DNA from: Cytophagaceae bacterium
GTDB taxonomy: Bacteria > Bacteroidota > Bacteroidia > Cytophagales > UBA9547
Reading direction: 5' to 3'
DNA length: 41,310 bases
NCBI GenBank assembly: GCA_027488865.1
Contig: JAIYAU010000063.1
Span: forward strand, 1 to 41,310
The notes beneath the pieces were generated by a model. The model saw only the letters and a program-made list of their open reading frames with translations, was not told the origin of the DNA and did no database searches. Each line of letters opens with the position of its first letter. Within the stretch, counting starts at the first letter, position 1. A program made the position numbers and the translations under genes. This document shows, in pieces, positions 24,655 to 32,087 of the stretch.

Positions 24655-25788
24655 TTGGCAATAGAAATTAGTAAACATATCACGCAATTATTAGGGGAAC
24701 ATGACTGTGTCATTGTTCCAGGGTTTGGTGCATTATTATTGCATTACAAACCCGCTAAAATAGATAAAACAACTGGCGTATTAAGTCCTCCTTCTAAAGA
24801 AATTGCTTTTAACGAGAAACTCATTTCTAACGATTGGACACTCATTAATGCAGTTGCCACCAAGTCACACATTAACGTAGATATTGCTGAAGAGCAGGTC
24901 ATTGGCTTTGTTAAATTAATAAGGGGAAAGCTGTTGCTGAATAAACAATATGCTTGGGAAAACGTGGGAACCTTCTATTTTAACGACAATCACTTACGCT
25001 TTGAGGCTGATAATCGTGTTAACTATTTAGGAGATAGTTTTGGTTTGCCACAAATTTTTGTAGGTAAACAGGATAATATTAAACCATCAGTAAACACCAA
25101 AATCAAACAGCGTCCTCCGATGAATTCAAACGAGGCAAATACAAATGGTGTACAACCACCTCCAAATGATCGTAAAAATGTTTCTAATTGGGTTTGGGTA
25201 TTATTGCCAGTTTTTGTAATGGCTGGTAGTGCAGGTTTTATGTGGGAAAACAGATCCAACGAGGCCTTTAGTAGCTTTAATCCATTTGCTTCTTTTGGTG
25301 AATTTAAAACCAAACCTAAGAAACAAGAAAAGGATAAAAATTTTAATTACGAAGACCCCTTAGGAGAAAACACCAGCGGTGAAAAACTTGATAAATCTGA
25401 AGAAGTTAATATTGCTTCCAAGGCTACAGAAGAGGTAATTATAGAAGCTCCAATTGCAAAAGAGGAGGTGATAGAAGCTATTGAACCCATTGATCAAGAA
25501 AAGATTAAGAAAACCGCAGTTGTGGTACCTTCGGGCTCGGTCGTAAGTGATAAAACTGGAAGATGTTACATTATATTGGCTAGTTTTTCCACATTAGAAC
25601 AAGCAGAAAAAATAAGACAAAGTTTGGAAGATGAAGGCTTGGAAGAAACTAAAATTATAGAGCCACACGACAGCAAAAATATCTTTAGGGTTTCTATAGC
25701 CGATTATGATAAAAAGGCTGATGCTTTAAAACGTGCTGAAGAACTTCGTGAAAAATTTGGAGAAAAACTTTGGGTTCATATCTATTAA
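24655..25788 (+). CDS. HU-CCDC81 / SPOR domain membrane protein
   Basis: The protein has 377 residues. The start appears to be TTG at 24655, two bases after the previous stop, because it opens the conserved IEISKHITQLLGEHDCVIVP segment. Residues 1-~120 match the paired HU-like domains of the CCDC81 type found in Bacteroidota (VPGFGALLL, GKLLLNKQYAWENVGTFYF). One membrane helix is at 179-197 (WVWVLLPVFVMAGSAGF). An acidic and lysine-rich linker follows. A SPOR domain occupies 303-377 (RCYIILASFSTLEQAEKI...), expected to bind denuded peptidoglycan in the periplasm. It would link something in the cytoplasm, possibly DNA, to the cell wall. The family is well known by sequence; its function is not. 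Confidence 0.85.
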   Translation: MAIEISKHITQLLGEHDCVIVPGFGALLLHYKPAKIDKTTGVLSPPSKEIAFNEKLISNDWTLINAVATKSHINVDIAEEQVIGFVKLIRGKLLLNKQYAWENVGTFYFNDNHLRFEADNRVNYLGDSFGLPQIFVGKQDNIKPSVNTKIKQRPPMNSNEANTNGVQPPPNDRKNVSNWVWVLLPVFVMAGSAGFMWENRSNEAFSSFNPFASFGEFKTKPKKQEKDKNFNYEDPLGENTSGEKLDKSEEVNIASKATEEVIIEAPIAKEEVIEAIEPIDQEKIKKTAVVVPSGSVVSDKTGRCYIILASFSTLEQAEKIRQSLEDEGLEETKIIEPHDSKNIFRVSIADYDKKADALKRAEELREKFGEKLWVHIY

Positions 25789-25808
25789 TTAGTAACTTAT
25801 AAATATTG

Positions 25809-26495
25809 ATGTATCATATCTTATTGCAAATACCTACAACGGTAGCTACTGATTCTACAACTGCCGCTGTTACACCAGATAGCCTTTCTATGTTAGACCT
25901 TATTTTTAAAGGTGGCTGGGTAATGATACCTATTTTTATATTGGCCTTTTTGGCTTTATACATAATTATAGAACGATTGGTAACTATTACCAAGTTTTCC
26001 AAAGTGCCAAGTGATTTTATGCCTAAGGTAAAGGAACTAATACTAAAAGGAGATATTGGTAATGCCAAATTATTATGTGCTCAAGTATCATCTCCAGTAG
26101 CACGAATGATCGAAAAGGGGATTGCACGACTTGGAAGACCGCTGAAAGATATAGAATCTGCAGTGGAAAATACTGGAAGAATTGAGGTGTTAAAATTGGA
26201 AAAAAATATTAATATTCTTGGAATTGTTGCGGGTATAGCTCCAATGTTGGGCTTTGTAGGTACCATCATGGGTATGATTAGTATTTTTATGAATATCGCA
26301 ATCGAGAACAACATTAGTTACGGAGCTATCGCAGAAGGTATGTACAAAAAGATGATAACCAGTGCTGCAGGATTAATTGTGGGCATTATATCTCACATTG
26401 GCTATCATTACCTTAACTTGCTTATTGAACGCATCGTTTATAAGATGGAATCCAATGCCATGGAGTTTGTAGATTTATTACAAGAAAATAAATAA
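25809..26495 (+). CDS. exbB: ExbB/TolQ/MotA-family proton channel protein
   Basis: The protein has 228 residues from ATG 25809; a TTG directly in front is in frame but not needed. There are three membrane segments: ~35-57 (GGWVMIPIFILAFLALYIII), ~135-165 (INILGIVAGIAPMLGFVGTI, then MGMISIF) and ~180-205 (ITSAAGLIVGIISHIGYHYL). The GFVGTIMGM and AAGLIVGI motifs are characteristic. With ExbD it should form the proton-driven motor that powers a TonB- or TolA-like protein. The stop codon abuts the next start (26496), so the pair is translationally coupled. Sequence alone does not settle whether it serves a Ton-like or Tol-like system. Confidence 0.93.
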   Translation: MYHILLQIPTTVATDSTTAAVTPDSLSMLDLIFKGGWVMIPIFILAFLALYIIIERLVTITKFSKVPSDFMPKVKELILKGDIGNAKLLCAQVSSPVARMIEKGIARLGRPLKDIESAVENTGRIEVLKLEKNINILGIVAGIAPMLGFVGTIMGMISIFMNIAIENNISYGAIAEGMYKKMITSAAGLIVGIISHIGYHYLNLLIERIVYKMESNAMEFVDLLQENK

Positions 26496-26891
26496 ATGCA
26501 GCTAAGAAGAAAAAATAAGTCTGAATCCGAAGTAAGTACTCATTCTTTGAATGATATACTTTTTTTTCTGATGATGTTTTTTATGATTGCAGCCACTATG
26601 GCTAATCCCAATGTGATTAAACTTATATTACCCAACGCAAAAAGTAGTCAAACAATGGCCAAAAGACAGATAAGTCTTGCCATAACTAAGGAACTCGTAT
26701 ATAGCATTGAAGGTAAACCTGTTCCTTTCGAAAATTTAAAATCTGCTTTGGCCAGTGCTGTTGGCAATAAGGATGATGCCACCGTTATTATAAGTATGGA
26801 TCGATCTCTTGAAGTTCAGAAACTAGTTGATCTGCTCGAAATAGGGAATGCACTTAAGATAAAAATGATTATGGCTACCAAAAAACCTTAG
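26496..26891 (+). CDS. exbD: ExbD/TolR-family protein
   Basis: The protein has 131 residues, the usual length. A basic N-terminus (MQLRRKNKSE) leads into one membrane helix that carries the essential aspartate (Asp20 in SLNDILFFLMMFFMIAA). The periplasmic domain follows (ISLAITKELVYSIEGKPVPF, VIISMDRSLEVQKLVDLLE). It starts immediately after the exbB-like stop codon and partners with it in the proton channel. The TonB-like gene follows after 13 bases. Confidence 0.93.
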   Translation: MQLRRKNKSESEVSTHSLNDILFFLMMFFMIAATMANPNVIKLILPNAKSSQTMAKRQISLAITKELVYSIEGKPVPFENLKSALASAVGNKDDATVIISMDRSLEVQKLVDLLEIGNALKIKMIMATKKP

Positions 26892-26904
26892 AAGCTAGTT
26901 AAAA

Positions 26905-27750
26905 ATGGAATTAATAAGAGAACATAGAAAAGAAGGATTAATTGGAGCTACTTCAATAATGATAGTGTTATTCTTATTTTTTCTTTTTGTTAAGTTGGGT
27001 CTACCTGACCCACCACTATCGGCGTTTGGAGATGGTGGGGTAGAACTTAATTACGGAATAGATGAAGCAGGTTATGGCGAAATTCAAAATTCTAGTGCTG
27101 ATTATGCCGTCCAAAATAATACACCAACTTCCAACCAAACAACTATTAATACAACACAAGACAATAATGAATTATCAAGTGAAGAAAATTCAATAACTTC
27201 TGACGATCCAGAAAGTGAGGTAATTAAGGTTGATAAGAAGAATAGCCCTAAAAACGAAATTGTTAAAGAAGCAAACACTACATCCAACAAATCAACCACC
27301 ACTAGCAATACAGTAACTTCCACAACAACAACTAATAATACTACAAGTGGTAATAACGGAGATAAACCTAATACTGTAGGTGACCAAGGAGATAAAAATG
27401 GAAATCCTGATGCAAGGGCACTTTATGGTAATGCTGGTGAAGGTAATAATCCAAATGGCTCGGGAGGCGCTGGTGGTGGGGCATCACTCGATTTAGCTGG
27501 CTGGATGTGGGATTCTAAACCAACTCCAAAAGACGAAACCAACGAAAGTGGGAGAATCGTTTTTCAAATTAAGATAAATTCAGAAGGTGAAATTATTGCT
27601 GTAAATGCAATTGAAAAGACTGTAAGCCCAGCCTTAGTGCAATTTTACAAAGCACATGTTGAAAAACTTACTTTTTCCAAAATAAATCCTTCAGTGGCCT
27701 CCTCTGGCGTAACAGTCGGTAAAATCACCTTTATTATAAAAACGAGGTAA
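26905..27750 (+). CDS. TonB-like energy transducer
   Basis: The protein has 281 residues. One membrane helix lies near the N-terminus (~14-32, ATSIMIVLFLFFLFVKLG), with its start in the cytoplasm. A long low-complexity spacer (~60-180) is rich in N, T, S, G and acidic residues instead of the proline-rich spacer of classical TonB. The C-terminal ~85 residues (SGRIVFQIKINSEGEIIAVN ... VGKITFIIKTR) resemble the TonB C-terminal fold, which contacts outer-membrane partners. With the ExbB and ExbD proteins it forms a full motor. The obvious local partner would be the plugless barrel encoded upstream. The call rests on topology, context and the weakly conserved C-terminal pattern. Confidence 0.8.
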   Translation: MELIREHRKEGLIGATSIMIVLFLFFLFVKLGLPDPPLSAFGDGGVELNYGIDEAGYGEIQNSSADYAVQNNTPTSNQTTINTTQDNNELSSEENSITSDDPESEVIKVDKKNSPKNEIVKEANTTSNKSTTTSNTVTSTTTTNNTTSGNNGDKPNTVGDQGDKNGNPDARALYGNAGEGNNPNGSGGAGGGASLDLAGWMWDSKPTPKDETNESGRIVFQIKINSEGEIIAVNAIEKTVSPALVQFYKAHVEKLTFSKINPSVASSGVTVGKITFIIKTR

Positions 27751-27785
27751 TTACGATTAATATATTTCTCTAATAGATTACCTCG
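27743..27785 (+). terminator. Inverted repeat at the 3' end of the TonB-like gene
   Basis: CGAGGTAAT (27743-27751, covering the stop codon) and ATTACCTCG (27777-27785) are exact complements with a 25-base loop. There is no T-run. It may end the cluster transcript or stabilise its 3' end. Confidence 0.4.
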
Positions 27786-27921
27786 CTATTATGAGTTCCG
27801 ACTTGTTTAATAGAATAATATTATAAACTTGTACATCAACTTCTCTTAAATGGTTATTTACAAAGATCTAATATAGTTCAAAGAAAAATTTACCTCTAAG
27901 ATAAAATACACAACTTTGGTG

Positions 27922-27929
27922 TATATTTG
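27922..27929 (+). promoter_or_regulatory. Candidate -7 box for the SirB1-like gene
   Basis: TATATTTG matches TAnnTTTG and lies 20 bases before ATG 27949. No good -33 element is seen at the right distance. It overlaps possible upstream starts (TTG 27916), which argues for the ATG at 27949. Confidence 0.4.
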
Positions 27930-27948
27930 GGGCTTTAATTTATCTTTA

Positions 27949-28818
27949 ATGTCAGAAGTACTTGGCGAAAACAATTTAAAGGCTTTAGTTTCTTTGCTGA
28001 ACGATGAAGATCGTGAGGTATTGGAGCATGTTAATGACAAGATTTTGTCGATAGGAGGTACCATCATGATTCCCTTATTGGAGAATGAATGGGAAAATAA
28101 TTATAATCCTTCTGTACAAAAGCGTATAGAAGTTTTGATTCATACATTACAGTTTGAAACCTTAAAACATAGACTTCAAACTTGGCATAAGGGAGGTGGA
28201 GAAGATATGTTGGAAGGGTTGTGGTTAGTGGCTACTTACCTTTATCCAGACCTTAGTTTGGAAAAAATGAAAGCAGATTTTGAGCAACTTTTTTATGAAG
28301 CTTGGCTTGAAATGCAAAACGATATCCCAGCAATTGATCAGGTCAAAATTTTGAATAATGTTTTGTTTTCAAAAATGAAGTTTACTGCCAACAGCAAAAA
28401 CTTTCATTCTCCGAGCAATTCTATGATTAATGTGGTCTTAGAGTCTCGAAAAGGCAATCCAATATCACTTTGCATGATTTACATGTTGGTGGCGCAAAAA
28501 TTAAAAATGCCAGTTTTAGGAGTTAATTTGCCTAACTTGTTTATATTAACTTACAAATCAGCCGAAACACAATTTTATATAAACGCATTTAATAAAGGGT
28601 TAATATTCTCCAAATCGGATATCGATAATTATATTGCGCATCTTAATTTAACCCCAAATGACATATTTTATGAGCCTTGCACACATTTGGATATTTTAAG
28701 ACGAGTTTTTAGGAATTTGATAGTAAGTTTTGAAAAGAACGGTGAAAGTGAAAAAGTTTTAGAAATTAAAGCATTATTGCAGGTAATATCTGATAATCAA
28801 GATGTTGGTTATGTATGA
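27949..28818 (+). CDS. SirB1-like transglutaminase-fold protein
   Basis: The protein has 289 residues from ATG 27949. The N-terminal half is helical (ALVSLLNDEDREVLEHVNDK, TLKHRLQTWHKGGGEDMLEG). The C-terminal half shows the SirB1/Transglut_core2 signature: MINVVLESRKGNPISLCMIY, VAQKLKMPVLGVNLP, and then NLFIL. Related Bacteroidota proteins usually have a histidine after the LP (LPxHF); here it is replaced (LPNLF), as it is in enterobacterial SirB1. That suggests a non-catalytic role. It is probably cytoplasmic. It is followed after 18 bases by the cytidylyltransferase gene, perhaps in one transcript. Confidence 0.82.
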   Translation: MSEVLGENNLKALVSLLNDEDREVLEHVNDKILSIGGTIMIPLLENEWENNYNPSVQKRIEVLIHTLQFETLKHRLQTWHKGGGEDMLEGLWLVATYLYPDLSLEKMKADFEQLFYEAWLEMQNDIPAIDQVKILNNVLFSKMKFTANSKNFHSPSNSMINVVLESRKGNPISLCMIYMLVAQKLKMPVLGVNLPNLFILTYKSAETQFYINAFNKGLIFSKSDIDNYIAHLNLTPNDIFYEPCTHLDILRRVFRNLIVSFEKNGESEKVLEIKALLQVISDNQDVGYV

Positions 28819-28836
28819 TTTTTAATTAACAGTAAC

Positions 28837-29607
28837 ATGAAAGTTTTGATCCTCGCTGGTGGATATGGCACTAGATTAAGTGAAGCTACAGATATTAAAC
28901 CCAAACCTATGGTAGAGATAGGAGGGAAGCCGATTTTGTGGCATATTCTGAAAATATATTCACACTATGGTTTTAATGATTTTGTAATTTTATTAGGTTA
29001 TAAAAGTTTTGTAATTAAAGAATATTTTGCCAATTATTTCCTTCATCAAAGTGATGTAACTTTCGATTTAAAAGAGAATAGTATGAAGGTACATCAAAAC
29101 TCCTCCGAAAATTGGAAAGTTACCTTGGTGGATACTGGATTAGATACTTTTACAGGGGGAAGAATAAAAAGGGTAGCTGATTATATTGACAACAAGCCAT
29201 TTATGCTTACTTATGGTGATGGAGTTGCCGATGTAGATATGTTGAAACTGCTCGATTTTCATCAACAACATGGCAAGATGGTGACCATGACTGCCATACA
29301 ACCTGAGGGTAGATTTGGGGCATTGGATATTGTAAATGACACACAAGTAAGGAGTTTTATAGAAAAACCAAAGGGCGACAATGCTTGGATAAATGGAGGT
29401 TTTTTTGTTTGTCAGCCTGAGGTAATTAATTATATAGAAGGTGATAACACCATTTTTGAAAGAGAACCTCTTGAGTTGTTGTCTCAAGCTAATCAATTAC
29501 AGGCTTTTAAACACCACGGATTTTGGCAATGTATGGACACCCTTCGAGACAAAAATAGGCTAGAATCTGAATGGTCGTCTGGACAAGCTGGATGGAAGGT
29601 CTGGTAG
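28837..29607 (+). CDS. rfbF: Glucose-1-phosphate cytidylyltransferase
   Basis: The protein has 256 residues, full length for RfbF. It makes CDP-glucose from CTP and glucose 1-phosphate, the first step to CDP-linked dideoxy sugars and CDP-abequose-type sugars of surface polysaccharides. Visible motifs are LAGGYGTRLSEATDIKPKPM (7-26), the GGKPILWHI substrate segment, TYGDGVADVD with metal-binding Asp, GALDI, FIEKPKGDNAWINGGFFV and a closing HHGFWQCMDTLRDK. The usual partner rfbG (CDP-glucose 4,6-dehydratase) is not in the window, so the pathway must be completed elsewhere or the gene was separated from its cluster. Confidence 0.93.
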   Translation: MKVLILAGGYGTRLSEATDIKPKPMVEIGGKPILWHILKIYSHYGFNDFVILLGYKSFVIKEYFANYFLHQSDVTFDLKENSMKVHQNSSENWKVTLVDTGLDTFTGGRIKRVADYIDNKPFMLTYGDGVADVDMLKLLDFHQQHGKMVTMTAIQPEGRFGALDIVNDTQVRSFIEKPKGDNAWINGGFFVCQPEVINYIEGDNTIFEREPLELLSQANQLQAFKHHGFWQCMDTLRDKNRLESEWSSGQAGWKVW

Positions 29608-29678
29608 CAAAATAGAAAATTCAATAATTAATCATTCCACTAACACAAACATTTTAAATTATAGAAAGTTATTGAAGT

Positions 29679-30218
29679 ATGAATTTAATAGATTCCAAAA
29701 ACGATAAAATTTACTTAGCCATTATAGGTGTAGTTTCTGTACTAATTCCAGTGGTAGTGGCATTGTTATTATTTTTACCCCAAACGGGTAATTTGGGTGA
29801 CTTAAATGTAGCTTTTTTGCCGCATTTAAATGCAGTGCTTAATTCTGCTACGAGTATTGCCTTGTTAGCAGGGTTTTATTTTATTAAAACTAAAAATATA
29901 GCCTTCCATAGAACAGCAATGTTCTCAGCTTTTGGCTTATCAAGTATATTTTTAGTGTCTTATGTTATTTATCATTTTCAAGGTACGCATACAACTTATC
30001 CGGATATTCCATCCAAACCGATATATTTAATAATACTTATTTCACACATTATTCTAGCCACAGTAGTGGTTCCATTTGTTTTAATCTCAATTTATTTTGC
30101 TATTTCAAACCAAATTGAGCGACATAAGAATATTGTTAAATACACCTTCCCAATTTGGTTGTACGTAGCAGTTACAGGTGTTATTGTTTATTTCATGATT
30201 AGCCCATTTTACAAATGA
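29679..30218 (+). CDS. DUF420 membrane protein, oxidase-assembly-like
   Basis: The protein has 179 residues with five predicted membrane helices (starting at ~11, 50, 75, 110 and 150). Conserved histidines occur where expected for DUF420: PHLNAVLNS, FHRTAMFSAFG, YHFQGTH and SHIILATVVVP. DUF420 members such as YozB/CtaM are linked with maturation of heme-copper terminal oxidases, and in Bacteroidota the gene often lies next to oxidase and SCO genes. None of those is seen here. The stop overlaps the next start by four bases (ATGA), so the two are coupled. Confidence 0.88.
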   Translation: MNLIDSKNDKIYLAIIGVVSVLIPVVVALLLFLPQTGNLGDLNVAFLPHLNAVLNSATSIALLAGFYFIKTKNIAFHRTAMFSAFGLSSIFLVSYVIYHFQGTHTTYPDIPSKPIYLIILISHIILATVVVPFVLISIYFAISNQIERHKNIVKYTFPIWLYVAVTGVIVYFMISPFYK

Positions 30219-30496
30219 TAAAAAATTGCGTGTTGGTTATCGTTCTTCTTCTAGTAGCTTTTTCCATGCAAGATGCACATGCACAATGTGCTATGTGTAA
30301 AGCTACACTTGAAAGTAATGCTAAAACAGGCACCTCAAATGTAGGTGCGGGGTTAAATGCTGGAATACTTTATTTAATGTCCATTCCATATATTTTATTT
30401 GGTGTAATTGCATTTTTGTGGTATAAAAGTAGCACAAAAGAAACAGGTCAAAAATCAAAGTTAGAATTAAGAATTCGTAAAATACTAGCTAAATAA
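30215..30496 (+). CDS. Small exported membrane protein with CxxC motif
   Basis: The protein has 93 residues. A signal peptide or first helix (1-23) is followed at once by CAMC (Cys25, Cys28), a possible metal- or heme-related CxxC. A second helix lies at ~49-68 (ILYLMSIPYILFGVIAFLWY), and the tail is basic and cytoplasmic. It overlaps the DUF420 gene, as small CxxC proteins often do in Bacteroidota. A role in copper or oxidase assembly is likely from context. No lipobox is present. Confidence 0.75.
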   Translation: MIKNCVLVIVLLLVAFSMQDAHAQCAMCKATLESNAKTGTSNVGAGLNAGILYLMSIPYILFGVIAFLWYKSSTKETGQKSKLELRIRKILAK

Positions 30497-30617
30497 GGTG
30501 CTAAAATCAGGAATGTTTATTGAATAATTTAGGTTTATATCATTTCTAATAAGATTTTATATCTATTTTAAAAGGTTTGCGTAAAAGTCGATAGTATCTA
30601 TCACTTGATTTTTAATT

Positions 30618-32012
30618 TTGAGAATAAACTTAAGTAAATACAGAATTGACTTAATTGAAACCATTAAATTATGCTTACCAATAATATTTGGTCAGGTAGG
30701 CACAGTTTCGATGGGATTATCTAATACCTACATGGTAAGCCGTGTAGAATCTATGGATAAAACCGTGGCCTTAGGAGCTACGAGTATAACCGGACAAATT
30801 TATTTTTTATTTGTGGTAATAGGAATGGGTACACTTGCAGCTACTGCACCCATGATTGCTACTTCTAAAGGCGCCAAAAATAAAAGGGAATGTGGGGAGA
30901 TTTTAAGGACAGGAATCGAACTAAGTTTTTTAATAAGCATCGCCCTTTGCATTATTTTATTTACTATTTCTGAAAACTTCTGGATTTTTCATCAGCCCGA
31001 AGAGGTGGCTGTTGTAGCCAAAAGTTATATGAGGATATTAACAGTCTCCACTATTCCTTTGATGTTGTTTTTAGCCGTAAAACAGTTTTGTGATGGGCTA
31101 GGTAAAACGATACCAGCCATGACAATTACATTCGTAGGAGTAGCTGCTAATATACTATTCAACTGGATTTTTATATACGGTAACTTAACTTTCCCAGCTA
31201 TGGGGGTGGAAGGATCGGCAATAGCTACCCTTCTGGCCAGAACAATTATGGCTCTTTCTCTAATAGTATATGTGTTTAAAAGTAAATCAATTACAGATTA
31301 TTTGCCTCCGTTAATTTCCACTTTTAACACTTGGCCTGTATTGGTAAAAATTTTTAGAGTGGGCTTTCCAAGTGGGCTTCAACTGTTTTTTGAAATGGGA
31401 GCTTACACAGGAGCTGGTTTACTTATAGGGTTACTGGGCCCTAAAGAATTAGCTGCCAATGGTATCGTGTTAACTTGGGCTGCATTAACATATATGATGG
31501 CTTCTGGACTTTCCGTGTCAGGTTCAATACGTGTAGGGAATTCATTTGGTCAAAATGACAAACAAGGGATATTGCGCGCAGGAGGAACAGCACTTGGCTT
31601 AGTATTTTTATTAATGCTTGTAACTTGTGGATCATTTATTTATTACAAAAACGAATTAGTAGGCGTATTTAGTGTAGACCCAGAAGTAATAACCTTGGGT
31701 GCCACCATTATGATTATAGCAGGTTTGTTTCAAATGTCAGATGGAACACAGGCCGTAGCTTTGGGGATATTGCGAGGGATTGAAGATGTGAACGTGCCCA
31801 CAATAATCACATTAATAGCCTATTGGGTCATTGGATTGCCAGTCGGGTATATTTTAGGTCTTCATTTTGATTTGGGTATTCAAGGTGTTTGGATAGGTCT
31901 TTTGGTAGGACTTACTATATCCTCAATATGGCTTAATGCTCGATTTTATTCTATTGTGTTATCAGGGAAATTCAAAACCTACACCGCTACCAAGCTTGAA
32001 AAGGCAGACTGA
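30618..32012 (+). CDS. MATE-family multidrug/toxin efflux transporter
   Basis: The protein has 464 residues and about 12 membrane helices, full length for the NorM-like MATE family. Family hallmarks are LPIIFGQVGTVSMGLSNTYM in helix 1, a central VGVAANILFNWIFIYG, and AYWVIGLPVGYILG in the second half. It should exchange organic cations or drugs for Na+ or H+ across the inner membrane. The only start that keeps helix 1 is TTG at 30618; the next in-frame ATG is 31 codons later, inside helix 1. A TAATTTTG word ends on that TTG. It is convergent with the adhesin gene and appears to be a single-gene unit. Confidence 0.92.
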   Translation: MRINLSKYRIDLIETIKLCLPIIFGQVGTVSMGLSNTYMVSRVESMDKTVALGATSITGQIYFLFVVIGMGTLAATAPMIATSKGAKNKRECGEILRTGIELSFLISIALCIILFTISENFWIFHQPEEVAVVAKSYMRILTVSTIPLMLFLAVKQFCDGLGKTIPAMTITFVGVAANILFNWIFIYGNLTFPAMGVEGSAIATLLARTIMALSLIVYVFKSKSITDYLPPLISTFNTWPVLVKIFRVGFPSGLQLFFEMGAYTGAGLLIGLLGPKELAANGIVLTWAALTYMMASGLSVSGSIRVGNSFGQNDKQGILRAGGTALGLVFLLMLVTCGSFIYYKNELVGVFSVDPEVITLGATIMIIAGLFQMSDGTQAVALGILRGIEDVNVPTIITLIAYWVIGLPVGYILGLHFDLGIQGVWIGLLVGLTISSIWLNARFYSIVLSGKFKTYTATKLEKAD

Positions 32013-32087
32013 TTTATTGCGGCATGATACATAGGATTTTTACATTAGTAAAAAACTGTTTTTTGAATTAATTATTTCTCATACAAG

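Noticed and set aside
30613-30620. TAATTTTG as promoter of the MATE gene
   Set aside because: It matches TAnnTTTG but ends on the TTG start codon, so a transcript from it would lack the first helix codons. No -33 lies at the right distance. Treated as chance.
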